A stretch of DNA of 64,000 nucleotides from Streptomyces griseoflavus. GTDB taxonomy: Bacteria; Actinomycetota; Actinomycetes; Streptomycetales; Streptomycetaceae. Below the pieces are notes generated by a model. The model had not been told where the DNA came from and did no database searches. It saw only the letters and a list, made by a program, of their open reading frames with translations. Positions within the stretch are counted from its first letter, which is position 1; each line of letters starts with the position of its first letter. The stretch covers positions 241,898 to 305,897 of the forward strand of contig NZ_BMUC01000007.1 of assembly GCF_014649995.1 (NCBI RefSeq), read 5' to 3'. Below are positions 51,472 to 59,975 of the stretch, piece after piece. The translations under genes were made by a program, and so were the position numbers.

Positions 51472-52482
51472 CTACGGAAGGGGTGCCGGACCCGAACTGG
51501 CCCGCAGTGTGAGCTCCGGCGCGAGCAGGACGACCTCGTCGCCGGCGCGGCCGTCGAGCTTGGCGACGAGCTGCTCCACGGCGTGCCGGCCCATCTCCTG
51601 GGCGGGGATGGCCACCGACGTCAGCCGCACCGACGCCTGCACGGCGACCTGGTCCGGGCAGACCGCCACCACGGAGACGTCCTCGGGCACGGCCCGGCCC
51701 TGCTGGCGCAGCAGCGCGAGCAGCGGTTCGACCGCCGACTCGTTCTGCACGACGAAACCCGTGGTGCCGGGACGCTCGTCGAGGATCCGGGCGAGCGTCA
51801 CCGCCATCGCGTCGTACCCGCCCTCGCACGGACGGTGCAGCAGCCGCACCCCCAGCTCCCGCGCCCGGCCGCGCAGTCCGTCCAGGGTGCGCTCGGCGAA
51901 ACCGGTGTGCCGCTCGTAGACCGCCGGGGCCTCGCCGATGACGGCGACGTCCCGGTGCCCGCGCTCGGCCAGGTGCTCCACGCACAGCGCGCCGGTGGCC
52001 TTGAAGTCGAGGTCGACGCAGGTCAGGCCCTCGGTGTCGGCGGGCAGACCGATCAGCACCGCGGGCTGCCGCGCCCCGCGCAGCAGCGGCAGCCGCTCGT
52101 CGTCCAGCTCGACGTCCATGAGGATCATGCCGTCGGCGAGCCCGCTGCCCGCGACCCGGCGCACGGCGTCCGGACCCTCCTCGCCGGTGAGCAGCAGCAC
52201 GTCGTACCCGTGGGTGCGCGCGGTGGTGGCCACCGCGATGGCGATCTCCATCATCACCGGCACGTACATGTCCGTGCGCAGGGGGACCATCAGCGCGATG
52301 ATGTTGGACCTGCTGCTGGCCAGGGCGCGGGCCCCGGCGTTGGGGTGGTACCCGAGCTCGTGGATGCTCCGCTCGACCCGCTGGCGCGTGCCCGCGGAGA
52401 TGGACCGCTTGCCGCTGAGGACGTAGCTCACCGTGCTCGCCGAGACTCCGGCGTGCTGGGCGACCTCGGCGAGGGTGACCAT
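51472..52482 (-). CDS. LacI-family repressor of the glycan locus
   Basis: A 336-residue LacI/GalR regulator. The HTH (residues 2-21, VTLAEVAQHAGVSASTVSYV) and the hinge helix LSGKRSISAGTRQRVERSIHELGYHPNAGARALASSRS are canonical and predict a palindromic site with a central CG. The periplasmic-binding-like effector domain follows, with VCVDLDFKATG-like and VVQNESAVEPLLALL segments. ATG 52482 has GGAGA upstream. Two copies of the GAAGCGCTTC palindrome precede it and further copies precede the GH3 and transporter genes, so autoregulation and control of the whole locus are strongly suggested. The inducer is probably a xyloglucan fragment. Confidence 0.93.
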   Translation of the reverse strand: MVTLAEVAQHAGVSASTVSYVLSGKRSISAGTRQRVERSIHELGYHPNAGARALASSRSNIIALMVPLRTDMYVPVMMEIAIAVATTARTHGYDVLLLTGEEGPDAVRRVAGSGLADGMILMDVELDDERLPLLRGARQPAVLIGLPADTEGLTCVDLDFKATGALCVEHLAERGHRDVAVIGEAPAVYERHTGFAERTLDGLRGRARELGVRLLHRPCEGGYDAMAVTLARILDERPGTTGFVVQNESAVEPLLALLRQQGRAVPEDVSVVAVCPDQVAVQASVRLTSVAIPAQEMGRHAVEQLVAKLDGRAGDEVVLLAPELTLRASSGPAPLP

Positions 52483-52501
52483 CCGCGTTCTCCAAGTGTG
52501 T

Positions 52502-52511
52502 GAAGCGCTTC
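52502..52511. promoter_or_regulatory. Promoter-proximal operator of the lacI-type gene
   Basis: GAAGCGCTTC core with the right-hand flank GA, but lacking the left TC. It lies 20-30 nt upstream of the start codon. Confidence 0.7.
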
Positions 52512-52553
52512 GACAATAAGGCGGGGCGTACCGGGGTGGGTGAGGGTGGTTCG

Positions 52554-52587
52554 ACAGTAGCCGCACAGGACAAGGGGTGTCCAGAGG
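52554..52587 (-). promoter_or_regulatory. Possible promoter of the lacI-type gene
   Basis: On the minus strand TGGACA and TACTGT (52559-52554) are spaced about 18 nt, lying between the two operators. Tentative. Confidence 0.35.
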
Positions 52588-52607
52588 CTGTCGAAGCGCT
52601 TCGACAG
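52588..52607. promoter_or_regulatory. Distal operator of the lacI-type gene (20-bp palindrome)
   Basis: CTGTCGAAGCGCTTCGACAG, a perfect 20-bp palindrome, the longest of the four sites. Its centre is 91 bp from that of the proximal site, so looping is possible. Confidence 0.85.
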
Positions 52608-52668
52608 TTTTGTTCAGGTGTGCGACGCGGTGAGGCGCCCCGGAGACGTTCCGCGGGAGAATTGTCCC

Positions 52669-53304
52669 TCAACGCCGGATGATGCCGAGCCCCAGGGCCG
52701 CGGCGACCGCCGCGGTGCGCGAGTCGACCCCGAGTTTGGCGTAGACGTGCGCCAGGTGGGACTTCACCGTGGCCCGGGTGAGGTGCAGCCGCTCGCTGAT
52801 GCCCTGGTTGGACAGCCCTTCGGCGACCAGGGCGAGCACCTCCGTCTCGCGCCTGGTCAGCGCGGTGTGCGGGGCGCGCAGCCGGTTCATCAGCCGGTCG
52901 GCGACCGCGGGCGCGAGCGCGGTGCGTCCCGCCGCCGCGGTGCGCACGGCGGCGGCCAGTTCCTCCGGCGGCGCGTCCTTGAGGAGGTAGCCGGTGGCTC
53001 CGGCCTCGATCGCGGGAAGGGTGTCGGCGTCGGTGTCGTAGGTGGTGACGACCAGCACGCGGGGCGCCCCGGGACGGGCGGTGATGGCGGCGGTCGCCTG
53101 CGATCCGTTCATGCCGCCGCCGAACCGCAGGTCCATCAGTACGACGTCGGCCCCGCCGGACGCGGCGAGTTCCACGGCCTCCTCGGCGGTGGCGGCCTCG
53201 GCCACGATGGCGAAGTCCGGCTCGGTCTCCAGGACCGCGCGCAGCCCGGCCCGGACCACCGGGTGGTCGTCGGCGATCAGGATGCGGATGGGGAGGTCGT
53301 CCAC
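52669..53304 (-). CDS. NarL/LuxR-type response regulator
   Basis: A 211-residue response regulator. The receiver has the acidic pair IADDHP (about 10-15), the phosphoacceptor D58 (VVLMDLRF), VVTTYD and the Lys of YLLKDAPPEEL. The LuxR-type HTH is LTRRETEVLALVAEGLSNQGISERLHLTRATVKSHLAHVYAKLGV. GTG 53304 directly follows the stop of the histidine kinase gene. The pair lies divergent from an ABC transporter, its probable target by the usual arrangement in actinobacteria. Confidence 0.93.
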   Translation of the reverse strand: MDDLPIRILIADDHPVVRAGLRAVLETEPDFAIVAEAATAEEAVELAASGGADVVLMDLRFGGGMNGSQATAAITARPGAPRVLVVTTYDTDADTLPAIEAGATGYLLKDAPPEELAAAVRTAAAGRTALAPAVADRLMNRLRAPHTALTRRETEVLALVAEGLSNQGISERLHLTRATVKSHLAHVYAKLGVDSRTAAVAAALGLGIIRR

Positions 53305-54522
53305 CTAGGCCTCGTTCCCGTCCGGTGCGCCGGAGCGCCGCTGTCCGGCGTCCAGGGGGAACCGTGCCGACAGGGCGGTGCCGCCGCCCGGGGACGACTC
53401 CAGGACCAGGGCGCCGTGCAGGGCACGCGCCCGGGCCCGCATCGCCGCGATGCCGAACCCGCCGGCCTCCGGGTCCGGAGCCGGCAGCCCCCCGGGGTCG
53501 AAACCGGTGCCGTCGTCGACGACGTCGAGCCGCACCCCGTCGTCGAGGTGGCTCAGGGTGACCTCCCCGGTGGTGGCACGGGCGTGCCGGACGGTGTTGG
53601 ACAACGCCGACTGGGCGATGCGCAGCAGGGCCACCTCCACGGCGGTGGGCAGCGCGCGGGGCGTGCCCGCGAGGCGGAAGCGCACGGCGACGGGGTGCTG
53701 GGCGCTGGTGGTGGCGCACAGCCGCTCCAGGGCGCCCGCCAGGGTGGTGCCCTCCAGCGCGGGCGGGGTGAGGGCGGCGACGAACCGCCGGGCATCCGCG
53801 AGATTGCCCACGGCCGTCTCCCTGGCCCGCACGACGTGGGCGGCGGCCGCCGCGGGCCGGTCGGGCAGGGCCCGCTCGGCGGCGCGCAGCAGCAGCTGGA
53901 TGCTCGACAGCCCCTGGGCCAGGGTGTCGTGGATCTCGCGGGCCAGCCGCTCACGCTCGGCCAGCACCCCCGCGGTGTGCTGCGCGGCCGCCAGGCCGGC
54001 GCGGGCGGCGGTGAGCTCCTCGATCAGCCGGCGGCGCCGCTCGCTCTCCCGGTACAGGGCCTGGTACCCCCACACCACCGCGACGGCGACGGCCGCCCCG
54101 AGGGCCGGCCCGATGGCCACGGCGGGGGAGAACACCCCCCGGTGCGCGGCGAACGCGGTGACCGCGGCGACGGCGGTGGCCATGACCGCGAGCAGTCCGC
54201 CGCGCCGGGACAGCAGGTGCAGCTGGAGGAAGTACAGCGGGAACGCCAGCCACACCCCGTCCGGGGTCAGCGCCAGCAACAGCAGCCAGCCCGCGCCCAG
54301 CGCCGCCAGCCACCACCGGGCGGCACGGCGCGAGGCGGACACGGCCGGGGTGAGCGGCCCGGCCGCGTAGACCCCCGCCACGGCGGCGCACACACCGATC
54401 ACGGCACCGGTGTGCGCCACGTCCCCGGTCGCCGCCCGCACGGCGGCCAGGGCCAGCAGCCCCGCCACGAGCAGGTGCAGCGAACGGGCCAGGGCCCGGG
54501 TGGTCGGAGTGAGGCTGTTCAT
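53305..54522 (-). CDS. HisKA_3-type sensor histidine kinase
   Basis: A 405-residue kinase with about five or six membrane helices in the first 150 residues and almost no extracytoplasmic domain, an intramembrane-sensing layout. The phosphorylated histidine is H198 in ERLAREIHDTLAQGLSSIQ. The ATPase domain shows ALSNTVRHARATTGEVTLSHLDDGVRLDVVDDGTGFDP and GGFGIAAMRARARALHG. ATG 54522 starts before the first helix. It is co-transcribed with the response regulator and divergent from a permease/ATPase pair. Such kinases often sense membrane-active compounds, and the paired transporter removes them. Confidence 0.92.
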   Translation of the reverse strand: MNSLTPTTRALARSLHLLVAGLLALAAVRAATGDVAHTGAVIGVCAAVAGVYAAGPLTPAVSASRRAARWWLAALGAGWLLLLALTPDGVWLAFPLYFLQLHLLSRRGGLLAVMATAVAAVTAFAAHRGVFSPAVAIGPALGAAVAVAVVWGYQALYRESERRRRLIEELTAARAGLAAAQHTAGVLAERERLAREIHDTLAQGLSSIQLLLRAAERALPDRPAAAAAHVVRARETAVGNLADARRFVAALTPPALEGTTLAGALERLCATTSAQHPVAVRFRLAGTPRALPTAVEVALLRIAQSALSNTVRHARATTGEVTLSHLDDGVRLDVVDDGTGFDPGGLPAPDPEAGGFGIAAMRARARALHGALVLESSPGGGTALSARFPLDAGQRRSGAPDGNEA

Positions 54523-54690
54523 CGACCCCAGCCTACGGAGAACAGCGCATACCGGGCATCGATCAAAAGGTGGAGACCGGCACCGACCCTTCGATTCGCA
54601 AACTCCCCTCCTGGGCGCGATGCCCCCGGGCCCGGCCGGCCGCGACGGTGGGAGCACACCGATTCACCGATCGAAGGAGCAGGCCGGAAC

Positions 54691-55782
54691 ATGTTCGTCG
54701 GCTGGAGGGACCTCACGTTCGCCAAGGGGAGATTCGCCCTGATGGGCGCCGTCGTCGTCCTGATCACCCTGCTGGTCGGCCTGCTGTCCGGCCTGACCGC
54801 CGGGCTCGCCCGGGAGAACGTCTCCGCCGTGACGGGGCTGCCCGCCGACCGCGTCGCCTTCGCCGCCCCCGCCGGCGGCCAGGACCTCTCCTACGCCGAC
54901 TCCACCGTCACCGAAGCGCAGTGGCGGCGGTGGGCCAAGACCCCCGGAGTGACGCGCGCGGAACCGCTCGGCATCACCACCACCAGGGCGACCGCAGGTG
55001 CGCGCACCACCGGCGTCTCCGTCTTCGGTGTCCTGCCCGGCTCGACGCTGGCCCCCGACGGCGCCCGGATCGCGGACGGCACGGTGATCGTGTCGGCCGC
55101 CGCGGCCGAGACGCTCGGTGTCGGCGCGGGCGACCCCGTCACCCTCGCCGGCCGGACGCTCACCGTCGCCGCCACCGGCGGCCTGGCCTCCTTCAGCCAC
55201 ACCCCCGTCGTCTGGACCTCCCTGCGCACCTGGAACGCCGTCGCCCCGCCCACCGCCGCCCGCGACGGCGGACCCACCGCCACCGTCATCGCCCTGGACA
55301 CCGGCCCGGACGCCGACCTCCCGGCAGCCGACCGCGCCGCCGGCACCCGGACCGTCACCAAGGACGACTCCCTCTCCGCGATCGGCTCCTACACCTCCGA
55401 GAACGGCTCCCTGCAGCTGATGCGCGGCTTCCTGTTCGCCATCTCCGCCCTGGTGGTCGGCGCGTTCTTCACCGTCTGGACCATCCAGCGCGGCGCCGAC
55501 GTCGCCGTGCTGAAGGCGCTCGGCGCACCCACCCGCCGGCTGCTGGCGGACGCGCTCGGCCAGGCCCTGGTCCTGCTGACCGGCGGAACCCTGGCCGGCA
55601 CCGCCCTCGCCGCCGCGATCGGCGCCGCCGTCTCCGGATCGGCGGTCCCCTTCGCCCTCACCCCCGCGACCGTGCTGGTCCCCGCCGCCGTGACGGTCGT
55701 CCTCGGCGCGCTCGGGGCCGCCCTGTCGGTCCGCCACATCACGTCCGTAGACCCGCTGACCGCCCTGGGGAGCACCCGATGA
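54691..55782 (+). CDS. ABC transporter permease (MacB/FtsX-like)
   Basis: A 363-residue permease with the FtsX layout: one N-terminal helix (FALMGAVVVLITLLVGLLSGL), a large extracytoplasmic domain of about 200 residues, then three helices near the C-terminus (FLFAISALVVGAFFTVWTI and two more). IQRGADVAVLKALGAPTRRLLADAL is the family motif between them. AAGGAG lies upstream of ATG 54691. The stop overlaps the ATPase start by 4 nt. Exports or mechanically transmits a signal; cargo unknown. Likely controlled by the adjacent two-component system. Confidence 0.9.
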   Translation: MFVGWRDLTFAKGRFALMGAVVVLITLLVGLLSGLTAGLARENVSAVTGLPADRVAFAAPAGGQDLSYADSTVTEAQWRRWAKTPGVTRAEPLGITTTRATAGARTTGVSVFGVLPGSTLAPDGARIADGTVIVSAAAAETLGVGAGDPVTLAGRTLTVAATGGLASFSHTPVVWTSLRTWNAVAPPTAARDGGPTATVIALDTGPDADLPAADRAAGTRTVTKDDSLSAIGSYTSENGSLQLMRGFLFAISALVVGAFFTVWTIQRGADVAVLKALGAPTRRLLADALGQALVLLTGGTLAGTALAAAIGAAVSGSAVPFALTPATVLVPAAVTVVLGALGAALSVRHITSVDPLTALGSTR

Positions 55783-56462
55783 CCCTCGAACTGACCGACA
55801 TCACCCTCACCTACCCCGACGGCGACACCCGGCTCACCGCCCTCGACCGGGTCACCCTGCACGTCCCCCGCGGCAGCGTCACCGCCATCGTCGGGCCCTC
55901 CGGCTCCGGCAAGTCCAGCCTGCTCGCCGTCGCCGCCACCCTCGTCACCCCCGACTCCGGCACCGTCACCGTCGACGGCACCACGACCACCGGGCTCGGG
56001 CGCGGCGACCTCGCCGACCTGCGCCGCCGCGCCATCGGCATCGTCTTCCAGCAGCCCAGCCTGCTGCCCTCCCTCACCGCCGCCGAACAGCTCCAGGTCA
56101 TGGCCGCGATCGACGGCCGCCCGGCGCGCGGGGCCCGCGGCCGGGCGATGGAACTGCTCGACGCCGTCGGCCTCGCCGACCGGGCGGGCCACCGCCCCCA
56201 CCAGCTCTCCGGCGGCCAGCGCCAGCGGGTGAACATCGCCCGCGCCCTGATGAACGACCCCACCGTCCTGCTGGTCGACGAACCCACCAGCGCACTCGAC
56301 CACGAGCGCGGCGCCGCCGTCGTGGACCTGCTCACCCGGCTCACCCACCGGCGCGCCACCGCCACCGTCCTGGTCACCCACGACCGCGGCCTGCTCACCG
56401 CCGTCGACCGGATCGCCGAGGTCCGCGACGGCCGGCTCGCCCTGCCGGCCCCGGCGCCCTGA
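55779..56462 (+). CDS. ABC transporter ATPase (MacB/LolD-like)
   Basis: A 227-residue ATPase with all motifs intact: Walker A GPSGSGKSS, Q-loop FQQPSLLPSL, signature LSGGQRQR, Walker B VLLVDEPTSALD and H-loop VTHD. It belongs to the LolD/MacB group that pairs with FtsX-like permeases. ATGA overlap with the permease shows tight coupling. Unlike the ATPase at 11156-11905 in this same window, its catalytic residues are all conventional. Confidence 0.93.
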   Translation: MTLELTDITLTYPDGDTRLTALDRVTLHVPRGSVTAIVGPSGSGKSSLLAVAATLVTPDSGTVTVDGTTTTGLGRGDLADLRRRAIGIVFQQPSLLPSLTAAEQLQVMAAIDGRPARGARGRAMELLDAVGLADRAGHRPHQLSGGQRQRVNIARALMNDPTVLLVDEPTSALDHERGAAVVDLLTRLTHRRATATVLVTHDRGLLTAVDRIAEVRDGRLALPAPAP

Positions 56463-56507
56463 GCGCGCGTATCGGCCGAACGGCCGCACGAAGGGTGGTG
56501 GGGTCGC

Positions 56508-56570
56508 TACGAATCGGGTACATACGATCGGGTAGCACCAGTCAGTAACGCACGACTCCGCACGACTCCA
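56508..56570 (+). repeat. Paired direct repeats upstream of the acyl-CoA dehydrogenase
   Basis: TACGAATCGGGTA (56508-56520) is followed by TACGATCGGGTA (56523-56534), and CACGACTCCG (56551-56560) by CACGACTCCA (56561-56570). The first pair may be a tandem operator; TACGAT also resembles a -10 hexamer. Confidence 0.6.
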
Positions 56571-56595
56571 CCCACTTCGCGGCGAGGTGAGCCTC

Positions 56596-58536
56596 ATGTC
56601 CGCAGTACCCGAGTCCCCGGCCCGGCCCACGGTCACCGAACGGGAGGCCCGCGAGGTCGCGGAGGCCGCCCGTGAGCAGGACTGGCGCAAGCCCAGCTTC
56701 GCCAAGGAACTGTTCCTCGGCCGCTTCCGGCTCGACCTGATCCACCCCCACCCCCTGCCCGCCGACGACGACGTCCAGCGCGGCGAGGAGTTCCTCGCCA
56801 AGCTCCGCGACTTCTGCGAGACGAAGATCGACGGCGCCACGATCGAACGCGACGCGCGCATCCCCGACGAGGTGATCACCGGGCTCAAGGAGCTCGGCGC
56901 CCTCGGCATGAAGATCGACACCAAGTACGGCGGCCTCGGCCTCACCCAGGTCTACTACAACAAGGCCCTCGCCCTGGTCGGCTCCGCCAGCCCGGCCATC
57001 GGCGCGCTGCTCTCCGCCCACCAGTCGATCGGCGTCCCGCAGCCGCTGAAGATCTTCGGCACGCGCGAGCAGAAGGAGACGTTCCTCCCGCGCTGCGCCC
57101 GCACCGACATCTCGGCGTTCCTGCTCACCGAGCCGGACGTCGGCTCCGACCCGGCCCGCCTCGCCACCACCGCCGTCCCCGACGGCGACGACTACGTCCT
57201 CGACGGCGTGAAGCTGTGGACCACCAACGGAGTGGTCGCCGACCTCCTCGTCGTCATGGCGCGCGTGCCCAGGTCCGACGGGCACCGGGGCGGCATCACC
57301 GCGTTCGTCGTGGAGGCGTCCTCCGAGGGCGTCACCGTCGAGAACCGCAACGCCTTCATGGGCCTGCGCGGGCTGGAGAACGGCGTCACCCGCTTCCACC
57401 GGGTGCGGGTCCCGGCCTCCCAGCGCATCGGCGAGGAGGGCCAGGGCCTGAAGATCGCGCTGACCACGCTGAACACCGGACGGCTGTCGCTGCCCGCGAT
57501 GTGCGTCGGCTCCGGCAAGTGGTGCCTGAAGATCGCCCGCGAGTGGTCGGCGGCCCGCGAGCAGTGGGGCAAGCCGGTGGCGCTGCACGAGGCCGTCGGC
57601 TCCAAGATCGCGTTCATCGCGGCCACCACCTTCGCCCTGGAGGCCGTGGTCGACCTGTCCTCGCAGATGGCCGACGAGGACCGCAACGACATCCGCATCG
57701 AGGCCGCCCTCGCCAAGCTGTACGGCTCGGAGATGGCCTGTCTGATGGCCGACGAACTGGTCCAGATCCGCGGCGGACGCGGCTTCGAGACCGCCGAGTC
57801 CCTGCGCGCCCGCGGAGAACGCGCCGTCCCCGCCGAGCAGATGCTGCGCGACCTGCGCATCAACCGCATCTTCGAGGGCTCCACCGAGATCATGCACCTG
57901 CTGATCGCCCGCGAGGCCGTCGACGCCCACCTGTCGGTCGCCGGCGACCTGATCGACCCGGAGAAGTCCCTCGGCGACAAGGCGAAAGCCGGCGCCGGAG
58001 CGGGCCTCTTCTACGCCAAGTGGCTGCCGAGACTCGTCGCCGGGCCGGGACAGCTGCCCACCGCCTACGGCGAGTTCAAGCACGGCGTCGACCTGTCCGC
58101 GCACCTGCGCTACGTCGAGCGCACCTCCCGCAAGCTGGCCCGCTCCACCTTCTACGCCATGTCCCGCTGGCAGGGGAAGATGGAGACCAAGCAGGGCTTC
58201 CTCGGGCGGATCGTCGACATCGGCGCGGAACTGTTCGCGATGAGCGCCGCCTGCGTCCGCGCGGAACTGCTGCGCGGCCGCGGCGAGAACGGCCGCGAGG
58301 CCTACCAGCTCGCCGACGCCTTCTGCCGCCAGTCCCGCATCCGCGTCGAGGAACTCTTCGGCCGGCTCTGGTCCAACACCGACGACCTCGACCGCAAGGT
58401 CGTCAAGGGCGTGCTCTCCGGCACGTACGCGTGGCTCGAACAGGGGGTCATCGACCCCTCCGACGACGGACCCTGGATCGCCGACGCCACACCGGGCCCG
58501 TCCGAGCGCGAGAACGTGCACCGGCCGATCCGCTGA
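56596..58536 (+). CDS. Acyl-CoA dehydrogenase with extended C-terminus
   Basis: A 646-residue flavoprotein. The ACAD core spans about 60-440: FLLTEPDVGSDPA and VKLWTTNG hold FAD/substrate contacts, GLRGLENG and TGRLSLPAMC the middle domain, and RGGRGFETAESL with RINRIFEGSTEIMHLLIAREA the flavin-site end. A further 200 residues beyond the usual length resemble the extra C-terminal domain of VLCAD/ACAD9-type enzymes. ATG 56596 is preferred because GAGG ends 8 nt before it; GTG 56587 overlaps that site. It is monocistronic. Substrate chain length cannot be read, but the extra domain hints at long acyl chains. Confidence 0.9.
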   Translation: MSAVPESPARPTVTEREAREVAEAAREQDWRKPSFAKELFLGRFRLDLIHPHPLPADDDVQRGEEFLAKLRDFCETKIDGATIERDARIPDEVITGLKELGALGMKIDTKYGGLGLTQVYYNKALALVGSASPAIGALLSAHQSIGVPQPLKIFGTREQKETFLPRCARTDISAFLLTEPDVGSDPARLATTAVPDGDDYVLDGVKLWTTNGVVADLLVVMARVPRSDGHRGGITAFVVEASSEGVTVENRNAFMGLRGLENGVTRFHRVRVPASQRIGEEGQGLKIALTTLNTGRLSLPAMCVGSGKWCLKIAREWSAAREQWGKPVALHEAVGSKIAFIAATTFALEAVVDLSSQMADEDRNDIRIEAALAKLYGSEMACLMADELVQIRGGRGFETAESLRARGERAVPAEQMLRDLRINRIFEGSTEIMHLLIAREAVDAHLSVAGDLIDPEKSLGDKAKAGAGAGLFYAKWLPRLVAGPGQLPTAYGEFKHGVDLSAHLRYVERTSRKLARSTFYAMSRWQGKMETKQGFLGRIVDIGAELFAMSAACVRAELLRGRGENGREAYQLADAFCRQSRIRVEELFGRLWSNTDDLDRKVVKGVLSGTYAWLEQGVIDPSDDGPWIADATPGPSERENVHRPIR

Positions 58537-58654
58537 CCCGCGCGGCCCGCACCCCCCTTCCGGTGGTGATCCACGTCCGGGCAGGGCGGCATCCGTACGA
58601 CCGGATCCCCCTGCCCGGCCGGGAGACCCCCGCCCCCGCGCCCGGAAGAACGCC

Positions 58655-58673
58655 CGCCCCGGCAGCCGGGGCG
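58655..58673 (+). terminator. Possible terminator hairpin before dxr
   Basis: CGCCCCGG and CCGGGGCG form an 8-bp stem with a CAG loop in a GC-rich spacer. Weak support. Confidence 0.4.
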
Positions 58674-58712
58674 GGGCCCCGGCGGCGGCCGGGACCCGAC
58701 ACAATGGGGGCC

Positions 58713-59975
58713 ATGACCGACGCTCCAGCCCCCCTCGCCGATCCGCACCTGGTGTACGACCCCGTGGTGGGAGACGGCCCGAAGGACGTGGTGATCCTCG
58801 GCTCCACCGGGTCGATCGGCACCCAGGCCATCGACCTCGTGCTGCGCAACCCCGACCGCTTCCGGGTCACCGGCCTGTCCGCCAACGGCGGCCGGGTCGC
58901 CCTCCTCGCCGAGCAGGCCCGCCTGCTGCGGGTGCGCACGGTCGCCGTCGCCCGCGAGGACGTCGTACCGGCGCTGCGCGAGGCGCTGTCCGCGCAGTAC
59001 GGCACGGGGGAGCGGCTGCCCGAGATCCTGGCCGGACCGGACGCGGCCACCGAGCTCGCCGCCTCCGACTGCCACACCGTCCTCAACGGCATCACCGGTT
59101 CCATCGGCCTCGCGCCGACCCTCGCCGCCCTGAAGGCGGGCCGTACCCTCGCGCTCGCCAACAAGGAGTCGCTCATCGTCGGCGGCCCGCTGGTCAAGGC
59201 GCTGGCCGCGCCCGGCCAGATCATCCCGGTCGACTCCGAGCACGCCGCCCTCTTCCAGGCGCTGGCCGCCGGCACCCGCGCCGACGTCGCCAAGCTCGTC
59301 GTCACCGCCTCCGGCGGCCCCTTCCGCGGCCGCACCAGGGAGCAGCTGGCCGGCGTCACCGTCGAGGACGCCCTCGCCCACCCCACCTGGGCCATGGGCC
59401 CGGTCATCACGATCAACTCCGCGACCCTCGTCAACAAGGGCCTGGAGGTCATCGAGGCGCACCTCCTCTACGACATTCCCTTCGACCGCATTGAGGTCGT
59501 GGTGCACCCGCAGTCGTATGTCCACTCGATGGTTGAGTTCACGGACGGATCGACACTGGCCCAGGCGACGCCCCCCGACATGCGCGGGCCCATCGCCATC
59601 GGCCTCGGCTGGCCCGAAAGGGTCCCCGACGCCGCCCCGGTCTTCGACTGGAGCAAGGCGTCCACCTGGGAGTTCTTCCCCCTCGACAACGAGGCGTTCC
59701 CCTCGGTGAACCTCGCCCGGCACGTCGGCGAGCTCGCGGGGACGGCCCCGGCGGTGTTCAATGCGGCGAACGAGGAGTGCGTCGAGGCGTTCCGCTCCGG
59801 CGCGCTGCCGTATCTCGGGATCATGGAGACGGTCACCCGGGTCGTCGAGGAACACGGCACCCCGGCGACGGGAACCTCCCTGACCGTGTCGGACGTCCTC
59901 GAAGCGGAGACCTGGGCCCGGACCAGGGCCCGGGAACTGACAGTCCGGACGGCGAGCGCGGAGGCGCGTGCATGA
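58713..59975 (+). CDS. dxr: 1-deoxy-D-xylulose 5-phosphate reductoisomerase
   Basis: A 420-residue MEP-pathway enzyme that converts DXP to 2-C-methyl-D-erythritol 4-phosphate with [18 protein letters not shown] (28-39) is the NADPH loop, [11 protein letters not shown] is family-specific, [11 protein letters not shown] contains the metal-binding Asp and Glu, and [26 protein letters not shown] binds substrate. ATG 58713 gives the standard actinobacterial N-terminus; the ATG at 58704 lies inside a CACAAT -10-like hexamer, so the message may be leaderless. The stop overlaps the protease start (ATGA). Confidence 0.96.
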   Translation: MTDAPAPLADPHLVYDPVVGDGPKDVVILGSTGSIGTQAIDLVLRNPDRFRVTGLSANGGRVALLAEQARLLRVRTVAVAREDVVPALREALSAQYGTGERLPEILAGPDAATELAASDCHTVLNGITGSIGLAPTLAALKAGRTLALANKESLIVGGPLVKALAAPGQIIPVDSEHAALFQALAAGTRADVAKLVVTASGGPFRGRTREQLAGVTVEDALAHPTWAMGPVITINSATLVNKGLEVIEAHLLYDIPFDRIEVVVHPQSYVHSMVEFTDGSTLAQATPPDMRGPIAIGLGWPERVPDAAPVFDWSKASTWEFFPLDNEAFPSVNLARHVGELAGTAPAVFNAANEECVEAFRSGALPYLGIMETVTRVVEEHGTPATGTSLTVSDVLEAETWARTRARELTVRTASAEARA

